A stretch of DNA of 8,964 nt from JAJTFW01 sp964534995 (GTDB lineage: Bacteria; Bacteroidota; Bacteroidia; AKYH767-A; OLB10), in contig CAZHSC010000112.1 of assembly GCA_964534995.1 (NCBI GenBank), positions 1-8,964 on the forward strand, given 5' to 3'. A program made the position numbers and the translations under genes. The notes under the pieces were generated by a model. It was not told the DNA's origin and did no database searches. It worked only from the letters and a program-made list of their open reading frames with translations. This document shows positions 1-5,878 of this stretch, in pieces (positions within the stretch are counted from its first letter, which is position 1; each line of letters begins with the position of its first letter).

Positions 1-1179
1 TGAATCGCATTTTGCCGTTTTCTCCAGAGTAGAATTTACATACCGTGCGCGTTGCCGGCGTTTGCTGAGGTCGGCGGTAACCAATCCACACAAGGGGTCA
101 AAAGAAATGGATTGCCCGCTTAACGTTTGTGTAACAGCCAACGGACTGCTTTCACTTCCCCGCTTTGCATCTGCCAGGTTAACCCCGAAAAAAAAGTTGG
201 AAACAACAAGTGATACGGTTAATACCATCATTTGCTTTTTGTTGAAGTAGAGTGCGGCCAGCATGAGGGCAAAGGGTACCGCCGGTATCATAAAGGCTGC
301 TTTGAGAGGGACTTTTATAAACGACACTGTATAGAGCAGGATGCAAAGGCTGCAAAACAGGATGAACAGGGGGGCCAGATCATACCCCCTGTAATTGACA
401 GGGTTTCTTTTGTTTTTATTCCATATAGTTTGAACTGCCAGCACAATGGCAGTCAAACAGGCAGGTAAACCCCAAACCGCGATGGTGCCTTTATAGAAGT
501 TCTTAAGAAAACCAGGAATCGGAAAGTGTTCATAGTAATCAAAGAACGAAATTCCGTATTGATGAAACACAGGGAAGAATAGGACGAGGGTGCCAGACAT
601 GGCTGCCAGGAGGAACACAATCAGACTTCTGATCCTTTCTTCCCTGACGTATATACGCAGGAGTAAGAAAACATACGGAATCAGCATCGCCCCTGAAGTA
701 ATGCGGCAGGCAATGGCCATGGACATCATAAAACCTGCCAGCACAAGTTGCCGTTTGCTGATGAAATATCCGCTTGTCAGTATAAAAGCCAGAGCCCAGG
801 TATAATCCATGGCATTGCTGCTGTTAATATATATGACGGGTGTAAAAGCCAGTGCTGTTCCGCAGAGGTAGGCGTAAGGAAAATGAAGCCGTTTCAGCAT
901 GGCGGTAAATGCCAGTATTCCGGTGGTGCTGATCAGCAGGGTTAGGAGGTTAAAGAATACCGGGCCATACTGCCAGCAATAGCTGTACACGAGTTCCTGC
1001 AGAGGATGACCCGGCAAACGCGAAACTTCATAAATGCCGCTGAGTGAGATACGCTCCGCCACCAGCGCAAGCGCCCAGGCGTCTTCCTCCGAACCGTATC
1101 CGTCAAATAAAAAAGGGATCCTGGAAACGGCGATCAGTACTGCAAAAAACAGAAAGCCTTTATAATCCTCACTTTTCAT
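1..1179 (-). CDS. GT39-like multi-pass membrane glycosyltransferase (3' end cut by window edge)
   Basis: The frame is open for 393 codons from an ATG at 1179 to the left edge with no stop, so the C-terminus is missing. The product is very hydrophobic, with about nine likely membrane helices (for example residues 8-25, 74-92, 100-118, 127-140, 147-173, 183-202, 234-252, 268-287, 294-311). After helix 1 comes a loop with D26, then GSEED (29-33) and W35, followed by RLPGHPLQE (54-62). An acidic residue in the first extracytoplasmic loop and a proline-rich RLPG stretch are typical of GT-C fold, GT39/ArnT-like enzymes, which move sugars from polyprenyl-phosphate donors on the outer face of the inner membrane. 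The ATG overlaps the stop of the upstream S41 peptidase gene as ATGA (1176-1179), so it is probably translationally coupled as the last known gene of that operon. Acceptor and donor cannot be told from sequence. GT-C assignment is fairly sure; the exact subfamily is inference. Confidence 0.8.
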   Translation of the reverse strand, partial: MKSEDYKGFLFFAVLIAVSRIPFLFDGYGSEEDAWALALVAERISLSGIYEVSRLPGHPLQELVYSYCWQYGPVFFNLLTLLISTTGILAFTAMLKRLHFPYAYLCGTALAFTPVIYINSSNAMDYTWALAFILTSGYFISKRQLVLAGFMMSMAIACRITSGAMLIPYVFLLLRIYVREERIRSLIVFLLAAMSGTLVLFFPVFHQYGISFFDYYEHFPIPGFLKNFYKGTIAVWGLPACLTAIVLAVQTIWNKNKRNPVNYRGYDLAPLFILFCSLCILLYTVSFIKVPLKAAFMIPAVPFALMLAALYFNKKQMMVLTVSLVVSNFFFGVNLADAKRGSESSPLAVTQTLSGQSISFDPLCGLVTADLSKRRQRARYVNSTLEKTAKCDS

Positions 1180-2765
1180 GATGAAAGGCCGAGCAATGAC
1201 ATCGCTTTCAGGAAGGCAGGATCAATTTCGTGAAGGATGGGATACATCCCTTCGTTTTTCCAGATCTGACGTGCAATATAGGCTTTCAGCTGAGTTTTGA
1301 GAAATGGCAGGGACCGGGCAAGTTCTTTTTCGTTCGGAGGCACCCCTCTTGCAGTAGCGTAACTGGTAAATTGGTGAAGGATGGCAGCGTCAATTTCAAA
1401 TGCTTTTTTGAAGGAAGCGGCATTGTATTTTAGTAAGTCGTTCCGGTGCTGGTCAACATAATCATAGGCAAACTGATTGATGCTGCCGCTGGCGAATAGT
1501 TTGTTAAGGTATTCCGAATCATAGGTGGTATCAATCGGTACAAAGATATCGGGCATGATACCGCCACCCCCATACACGGTACGTCCGGCTGGTGTGGTGT
1601 ATTTGAGGGAATCAGGAAACTGGATGCTGTCTTTGCTGAGTAGTTCCCCGTGTTTGTAACGGGCATATACTTCCTCTTCATATTCTTCCGGGCCTTTTTC
1701 GTAGGGCTTCTGGATGCTTCGTCCTGTAGGGGTATAATAACGGGCAATGGTTAAGCGTATCGCCGACCCGTCAGAAAGTTCCGTTTGTTCCTGTACCAGC
1801 CCTTTCCCAAAGGATCTTCTGCCAATGATAGTGCCCCTGTCCCAGTCCTGTACCGCACCGGAAACGATTTCGGAGGCCGATGCGGAGCCTTCATCGATGA
1901 GTATTAACAGCCTGCCTTCTTCAAAAATCCCGTCCCGTTTTGTATAGTAGTTGGTACGCGGCCTGGCTTTACCCCGGGTGTAGACAATAAGTTTTTTTCC
2001 TCCCAGCAACTCATCACTGATGCTGGTGGCCGCATCCAGAAATCCGCCCGGGTTACCCCTGAGGTCTAAAATGAGTTGCTTCATACCTTTTCGCCGGAGG
2101 TCCTGCATGGAAGTCATGAATTCATCATAAGTGGTGGCACTGAAACGGCTGATCTTGATATAGCCGGTATTTGCATTGGCCATATAGGCAATATCCAGAC
2201 TGTTAATGGGGATTTTGCCTCTTGTAATTCTGAACTCGATCAGAGTGGGATGTCCTCTTCGGTATACCGATACCGTTACTACGGTGCCGCCTTTTCCCCG
2301 CAGGTTTTTGAAAACCTGTTCGTTGGTAATTCCGGTTCCGGCTACCTTTTTCCCATTTACTTTCACGATACGGTCACCAGGCATTAACCCTACGCGTTCA
2401 CTGGGCCCGCCGGATATGGCGGATACCACCATGATGGAGTCCTGCTGAATATGGAATTCGATTCCAATTCCTTCAAAGTTGCCTTCCAGGGGCTCATTCG
2501 CCGAAGAAAGGTCTTCGGCAGGTATGTACGCCGAGTGAGGATCCAGTTGTTCAAGTAATTTTTCGATAGAATGATCTACCAGGTTCTTACGGTTGACGGT
2601 ATCCACATATTCCTGTTGGATATAGTCAAGAATGGTGCTGATTTTATTATCGGCGGAGACCCTGGGGGCCGGAGCCAGGCTTGCCCCTAAGTAAATACCC
2701 GAAGCCAGCACAATCCCTAACAGTATGGGGAGGAGAAGCAGCTGTCTGTTTTGCCTTCTGTTCAT
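1176..2765 (-). CDS. S41 family C-terminal processing peptidase (CtpA/Prc type)
   Basis: A 529-residue serine protease of the carboxyl-terminal processing family, expected to be anchored in the inner membrane with its catalytic part in the periplasm, where such enzymes trim or degrade proteins by their C-termini. Domains in order: an N-terminal signal anchor (about 9-30, preceded by R3, R4, R7), a helical region with the family's LDPHSAYI motif (74-81), a PDZ domain (about 94-172), and the S41 core (about 195-345) with LDLRGNPGG (233-241). The catalytic Ser is S296 in GSASASEI (293-300). The general-base Lys is K321 in SFGKG (318-322), 25 residues later as in plant CtpA, with Q325 four residues after it. 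A C-terminal extension of about 180 residues is usual in Bacteroidota members. The ATG at 2765 overlaps the deaminase stop (ATGA), and its own stop overlaps the next start the same way. The physiological substrate is unknown. Confidence 0.95.
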   Translation of the reverse strand: MNRRQNRQLLLLPILLGIVLASGIYLGASLAPAPRVSADNKISTILDYIQQEYVDTVNRKNLVDHSIEKLLEQLDPHSAYIPAEDLSSANEPLEGNFEGIGIEFHIQQDSIMVVSAISGGPSERVGLMPGDRIVKVNGKKVAGTGITNEQVFKNLRGKGGTVVTVSVYRRGHPTLIEFRITRGKIPINSLDIAYMANANTGYIKISRFSATTYDEFMTSMQDLRRKGMKQLILDLRGNPGGFLDAATSISDELLGGKKLIVYTRGKARPRTNYYTKRDGIFEEGRLLILIDEGSASASEIVSGAVQDWDRGTIIGRRSFGKGLVQEQTELSDGSAIRLTIARYYTPTGRSIQKPYEKGPEEYEEEVYARYKHGELLSKDSIQFPDSLKYTTPAGRTVYGGGGIMPDIFVPIDTTYDSEYLNKLFASGSINQFAYDYVDQHRNDLLKYNAASFKKAFEIDAAILHQFTSYATARGVPPNEKELARSLPFLKTQLKAYIARQIWKNEGMYPILHEIDPAFLKAMSLLGLSS

Positions 2766-3235
2766 TTATTTTCAATTGCAGGTAAAGGGAAATGTATTAC
2801 TTCCACGCCAAAGCGCTGGAGAAAATCAACGCCTTCTTCCACACTGATGCCTTTATAGGCAGCATAACTGTCACGGTAAAGCACCTTCCGGATGCCGGTG
2901 GTGTATATGATTCTGGCGCAGGGCAAACAGGGTGCGAGTGTGACATAGAGTGTCGCATCTTCCAGAGTAATTTGATTTTTCGCAGCGTAAAGAATGGCAT
3001 TGGCTTCCGCATGCAAAGCCAGCGAACAACCGCCTTTACGATCACGGGCGCATCCCGTTTCAGGCCATTCTTCATCGCAGTTGTGTGTACCGGCGGGCGG
3101 GCCATTATAGCCTAGTGATACAATACGTGTGTCTTTGGAGATCACCGCGCCTACTTTCATCTTTACACAATGCGATTTTTTCGCAAGGTTTTGCGCCAGT
3201 TCCATGTATAATTCATCAAAACCTGTTTTACCCAT
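2762..3235 (-). CDS. dCMP deaminase family protein (cytidine/deoxycytidylate deaminase, zinc-dependent)
   Basis: A 157-residue cytosolic deaminase. The zinc site is complete: H75-A-E77 in LHAEANAI, where E77 is the proton shuttle, and P102-C103-x-x-C106. The segment VGAVI (28-32) and GYNGPPAGTHNC (42-53) match the dCMP-deaminase branch (ComEB-like), where the GYNG loop contacts the nucleotide. H51, C53, C62 and C70 could form the extra structural zinc site of that branch, but this is inference. The likely reaction is dCMP to dUMP, feeding thymidylate synthesis; CMP or related substrates cannot be excluded. It is the first gene of a three-gene unit: its TGA overlaps the start of the S41 peptidase by four bases. 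I recall deaminase-S41 pairs as common neighbours in Bacteroidota, which I could not check. The start at 3235 is supported by a -7-like element directly upstream (3240-3247). Confidence 0.92.
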   Translation of the reverse strand: MGKTGFDELYMELAQNLAKKSHCVKMKVGAVISKDTRIVSLGYNGPPAGTHNCDEEWPETGCARDRKGGCSLALHAEANAILYAAKNQITLEDATLYVTLAPCLPCARIIYTTGIRKVLYRDSYAAYKGISVEEGVDFLQRFGVEVIHFPLPAIENK

Positions 3236-3239
3236 GCCC

Positions 3240-3247
3240 CAAAGATA
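3240..3247 (-). promoter_or_regulatory. Bacteroidota-type -7 element (TATCTTTG) of the deaminase operon
   Basis: On the minus strand the sequence reads TATCTTTG, matching the TAnnTTTG -7 consensus of Bacteroides and Flavobacterium. Only four bases separate it from the ATG, so a start site 4-6 bases downstream would fall on or next to the A of the start codon and give a leaderless mRNA. No TTG lies at the usual 17-23 base distance for a -33 element, which lowers confidence. Confidence 0.5.
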
Positions 3248-3263
3248 GTACCTTGAAGGATAA

Positions 3264-3290
3264 AAGATTCATCAGGGTTACCATCTGATG
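3264..3290 (-). terminator. Possible weak intrinsic terminator after the beta-barrel gene
   Basis: On the minus strand CATCAG (3290-3285) pairs with CTGATG (3275-3270) around a nine-base loop, followed by AATCTTTTA. It sits about 20 bases after the stop of the 3310-3996 gene and before the deaminase promoter. The stem is only six pairs and the T-tract is interrupted, so the call is tentative. Confidence 0.35.
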
Positions 3291-3309
3291 CTGTTGAAGA
3301 TCACTCCTT

Positions 3310-3996
3310 TCATTTTCTGCCGGACGGAGAATGAGGGATGGTTTGACCTTCATCTGCCGATTCTTCACCCTTCAGTGTTTTAACCACTTCGCCTAAATAA
3401 ATTTTAATGCCCAGCGTAAAAACGGGAGAATTCATTTTTGTTTCAATTTCCGGGTTGTTGCGAAGCATCAGACGATAGCCGGCGCCGGCACCGATCCCTG
3501 CCCAGCGGATTATTTTATATTGAGCATGGAAGGAGGCCTGTGATACAAGAACCCCCCTCTTAAAAATTTTCCGCTCCAGATTTTCTTTGTCAAAATACTG
3601 GAAATAGCTTTTGCCGTATCCGGCCTGCAGCGGAATGCTGAGTATCCATGGGCCTTTTCTGAAGAAAATGTATTCAGCCATCACCGGAAAATAGGTCAGA
3701 AACAGTTGCGCTTTTACCGTGTCATTCTTTGAATAATTTAATTCTTCTCCGGACAATACTTTCCTTTCTATGATATCCGACCTGAGGCGGTTGAAACCTG
3801 CTCCGAAACGCCAGGTTTTATTCCATTCAATACCCGCCCTGAAACCCCATACATCTGCGCTTTTGTTGCCAATAAAGGAATAGTAATTATCAAAAACAAG
3901 GAACGGATTCAGCGCTTTGTGCCCGGCGTTTTCCTGCCCCGACACTGCCGCGCAGCGGGTCATCAGCAATAACAGGGTGAAGGTGAAGCGCATCAT
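3310..3996 (-). CDS. Exported protein, predicted outer-membrane beta-barrel, function unknown
   Basis: A 228-residue protein with a signal peptide: a hydrophobic run at 4-12 and probable cleavage after VSG (18-20). There is no lipobox around C15, so it is not a lipoprotein. The rest shows alternating polar/hydrophobic, aromatic-rich segments typical of beta strands: about 33-40, 47-57, 60-69, 94-112, 116-134, 148-163, 165-178 and 190-202. Several end in Y/F or W, and Gly-rich hairpins such as AGIGAGAGY (166-174) are present. This fits an eight-strand barrel in the outer membrane. The final strand is followed by an odd hydrophilic tail of about 25 residues (204-228) rich in E, S, K and G, so the C-terminus is not the classic terminal aromatic strand. 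I do not recognise a named family. Two adjacent ATG codons (3996 and 3993) are possible starts; the second would suit a leaderless transcript from the -7 element just upstream. Confidence 0.75.
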   Translation of the reverse strand: MMRFTFTLLLLMTRCAAVSGQENAGHKALNPFLVFDNYYSFIGNKSADVWGFRAGIEWNKTWRFGAGFNRLRSDIIERKVLSGEELNYSKNDTVKAQLFLTYFPVMAEYIFFRKGPWILSIPLQAGYGKSYFQYFDKENLERKIFKRGVLVSQASFHAQYKIIRWAGIGAGAGYRLMLRNNPEIETKMNSPVFTLGIKIYLGEVVKTLKGEESADEGQTIPHSPSGRK

Positions 3997-3997
3997 G

Positions 3998-4005
3998 CAA
4001 AGGTA
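3998..4005 (-). promoter_or_regulatory. -7-like element (TACCTTTG) abutting the beta-barrel gene
   Basis: TACCTTTG on the minus strand matches TAnnTTTG and ends one base before the first ATG (3996). Transcription starting 4-6 bases later would begin at about the second ATG, suggesting that Met2 is the true start. No clear -33 TTG is found at the expected distance. The site lies in the 33-base gap after the UbiA-like gene. Confidence 0.45.
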
Positions 4006-4029
4006 TCTTAAATGGCCGGAGAATGTATG

Positions 4030-4857
4030 TTAAAGTGAAGGATTGCCCATGAACCAGAATAGCAGCGCATGCAACAAAAGGTTTCCGTCAACCAACACCA
4101 GAAAGGCGGCAGGTCCGGATTTTCTGCTCAGTAAGCCGCTTGCAGCAAGTGTAGAAATGCTGCTGATCACGGATGCCATGAATAAGGAATTCGCCTGATC
4201 ACGAAGTTGGGTATATTGATGTATGAACGCTGGTCCGGCAAGTAATAGTATGAGAACGGTGACCTTTGTAAAAGTGACTCCTTTTACCAACGGCAGGGTA
4301 GGGGTTTGTTGAACGTGGTCACGGTCAAGGTCTCTTATGTCGATCAGGATACTCAAAGCCATTAAAAAGCTGAAACGGTTCAGGAAAAGCAGAAAACTGG
4401 CAGCATCGCCGGGAATTACCGGGGCGGTAGCCAATGCCCAGGCCAGGGCAAGGACAATATTTTTAACTATAAAAACTGACCGGAGTCCGAGGATGGGTTG
4501 AACGCTTGTGTTGATGGATGCGGAATATAAAAAACTCAAAATACCCGCTAAGTAGTATTGCAGGAAAAGCGCAAACGGAAGCAGCAGATATAATAAGATG
4601 AAGTAAGTAATTAGCAGGATGAAGATTAATCCGTTGTTTAATACCCTGAAAGTAACCTTGCAGGCTTTCACGTGGATGGAGGGTGAAAAGGCAGGCAGGG
4701 AATAAGCAATGAACGTGCCTGTAAACAATACCACGGAAAACAGGGTTCCGTTGATGGTGCCGGATACTTGATGAAAGTATAGCGTATAGCCCGAAGTCCC
4801 CATCAACATGGCGGAAGCAGCCATCAGCAGCGCGTATAAAAGCTGGTTTTGTTTCAT
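4030..4857 (-). CDS. UbiA-superfamily-like integral membrane protein, first Asp motif absent
   Basis: A 275-residue, very hydrophobic protein with about eight or nine membrane helices. It resembles UbiA/MenA prenyltransferases in one diagnostic place: the loop at 172-189 reads IDIRDLDRDHVQQTPTLP, like the second Asp-rich motif of MenA (N-x-R-D-x3-D-x4-T-L). D173, D176, D178 and D180 could bind Mg-diphosphate. The helix before it contains LRSVFIVKNI (125-134), also reminiscent of the superfamily. The first motif, NDxxDxxxD, expected near residues 45-60, is missing; that place reads FTGTFIAYSLPAFSPS (45-60) with no acidic residue. The length is near the usual 280-300. I recall similar degenerate UbiA-like proteins in Bacteroidota, of unknown role. 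It may be an unusual prenyltransferase or a non-catalytic relative. It lies 33 bases upstream of the barrel gene and may be co-transcribed with it. An ATG at 4857 is the best start; no ribosome site is evident. Confidence 0.7.
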   Translation of the reverse strand: MKQNQLLYALLMAASAMLMGTSGYTLYFHQVSGTINGTLFSVVLFTGTFIAYSLPAFSPSIHVKACKVTFRVLNNGLIFILLITYFILLYLLLPFALFLQYYLAGILSFLYSASINTSVQPILGLRSVFIVKNIVLALAWALATAPVIPGDAASFLLFLNRFSFLMALSILIDIRDLDRDHVQQTPTLPLVKGVTFTKVTVLILLLAGPAFIHQYTQLRDQANSLFMASVISSISTLAASGLLSRKSGPAAFLVLVDGNLLLHALLFWFMGNPSL

Positions 4858-4960
4858 AGCAACTGGTTAGCCCTGTATCAAATGAAGTTTTCAATGAAGC
4901 TTCAGGAGAGTATGAAAAAATAAAAGAAAAGTCAACGCGGTTCGTGTTTGCGACGAAGCG

Positions 4961-5575
4961 CTAATCGTGTGCGCTCACCCCGTAAATGATCCAGCCGGCC
5001 AGCCCGGCTCCAAGACCAATGTATCCCCACTTAAGGCTTTTCTGAATTTTGATGTTTCTGGCCGATTTCTGATATCCCATTCTGAATGCTTCCGATTCAG
5101 CAACAGAAGGATCATAATTTTCGGGAAGGTTAAATTTCTTTGGATTGAACCTTCCAAGAACTACTGCATACAGCATAGGAACAGGTAAGGCGTAAAAATA
5201 CATGATGCTGGAGCCTGCGCCGATGAGTGCCGACGACACCGAAGCGCCTTTGCTGTTATAATATTCACGGGCAGCCTGCTCTCCTTTGATGAAAAGTTTT
5301 GCCTCTTCAATGGAAAAATCAAGGGTGTCCACCGGCTTGTACAGTATTTCTTCTGTGCCGTCTAAATTGGTAATGGAAAACACATCGTACCGGTCAACGG
5401 CCCTGGAGCCACTGCGTTTGTCTCCTGCTTTTTTATAGGTGATGAAAATGTCGCCGATGGTATAATTTTCAACCTCAATCGTTTTACCATTGAGCAATAA
5501 TATCTTATTTTGTGCGTAACCGGAAAGGGAGAGAGAGCAAAAAAACAGCAACGCAATGAGTAGTTTAGCTTTCAT
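4961..5575 (-). CDS. Exported/membrane-associated protein of unknown function
   Basis: I chose the ATG at 5575 (204 residues), because the signal peptide begins there as MKAKLLIALLFF. An in-frame TTG at 5584 only adds three residues and falls inside a -7-like element. Signal cleavage is likely after GYA (19-21). The mature N-terminal part (about 24-80) looks like beta strands: ILLLNGKTIEVENY (25-38), then IFITYKK, then an IT-N-DGTEEILYKP segment (68-81). A middle region, KGEQAAREYYNSKGA (97-111), is followed by a hydrophobic stretch (114-141), the NLPENYDPS segment (149-157), FRMGYQKSARNIKIQKSLKWGY (164-185) and a last hydrophobic segment (184-200). The layout G-x-x-A-x-x-YY, GA, hydrophobic pair, NLP, GY-x-x-x-A, K-W-G is one I have seen in unnamed secreted Bacteroidota proteins. 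No catalytic motif is visible. It ends about 100 bases before the UbiA-like gene, on the same strand. Confidence 0.75.
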   Translation of the reverse strand: MKAKLLIALLFFCSLSLSGYAQNKILLLNGKTIEVENYTIGDIFITYKKAGDKRSGSRAVDRYDVFSITNLDGTEEILYKPVDTLDFSIEEAKLFIKGEQAAREYYNSKGASVSSALIGAGSSIMYFYALPVPMLYAVVLGRFNPKKFNLPENYDPSVAESEAFRMGYQKSARNIKIQKSLKWGYIGLGAGLAGWIIYGVSAHD

Positions 5576-5581
5576 AGGCTT

Positions 5582-5615
5582 CAAATCTAAGAAAAGGATT
5601 TCTAATCTTCCTCAA
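5582..5615 (-). promoter_or_regulatory. Candidate promoter (-33 TTG, -7 TAGATTTG) of the 4961-5575 gene
   Basis: On the minus strand TTG at 5615-5613 and TAGATTTG at 5589-5582 are separated by 23 bases, inside the 17-23 range reported for Flavobacterium promoters. The -7 element ends six bases before the ATG at 5575, so the 5' leader would be zero to two bases long. It also argues against the TTG at 5584 as a start codon. Confidence 0.45.
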
Positions 5616-5852
5616 CCCGGGTTTTTAAAATCTCCTTTAAGTTCTGAGTTTGTTTGGGTAAGTAAGCGAAAGATATTTATTAGTTCACCCGGCTGATTTT
5701 GTTTTTTCAAGTAATCCGGGAAGCTGTAATGATCAGCTCTTTAACCGTTTTAATGTCAGCATGATAATTCTCAGGGAATAATGTGGCATAAGTGATTGAT
5801 AAATAGTGTTATAACAGATTGTTGGTAAGGTCAGGTCAAACGCTCAGTTTTG

Positions 5853-5860
5853 TAACTTTG
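5853..5860 (+). promoter_or_regulatory. -7 element (TAACTTTG) of gcvP
   Basis: TAACTTTG matches the Bacteroidota TAnnTTTG consensus and lies 18 bases before the gcvP ATG at 5879, implying a leader of roughly 12-14 bases. The nearest upstream TTG (5822-5824) is 28 bases away, longer than the usual spacing, so the -33 element is uncertain. The leader contains no purine-rich ribosome site, as is common in this phylum. Confidence 0.55.
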
Positions 5861-5878
5861 GGGTCCACAAATACAGCT

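Larger units (their letters stand above)
5576..5878. other. Divergent intergenic region, no gene seen
   Basis: About 303 bases separate the minus-strand exported-protein gene from gcvP. It is AT-rich with short stop-broken frames. It holds the two outward promoter candidates at its ends, a 10-base palindrome AACCCGGGTT (about 5614-5623), and a small inverted repeat AGCTG/CAGCT (5722-5726 and 5734-5738) with a seven-base loop. None of these is strong enough to name an operator. I do not see the conserved tandem aptamer layout of a glycine riboswitch, and the gcvP leader predicted from its -7 element would be too short to hold one. Confidence 0.5.

Noticed and set aside
4463..4894. 143-codon minus-strand frame overlapping the UbiA-like gene
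   Set aside because: It is an out-of-frame shadow, with low-complexity His/Cys-rich composition and no membrane pattern, whereas the other frame gives a coherent membrane protein.
5576..5584. TTG start at 5584 for the exported-protein gene
   Set aside because: It overlaps the candidate -7 element, and the ATG at 5575 begins a normal signal peptide.
5819..5878. Upstream TTG start that would lengthen gcvP by 20 residues
   Set aside because: The extra residues lie over the TAACTTTG promoter element and are absent from the usual P-protein start; the ATG at 5879 gives the standard N-terminus.
5576..5878. Glycine riboswitch upstream of gcvP
   Set aside because: I do not see the conserved aptamer cores, and the predicted leader is far too short.
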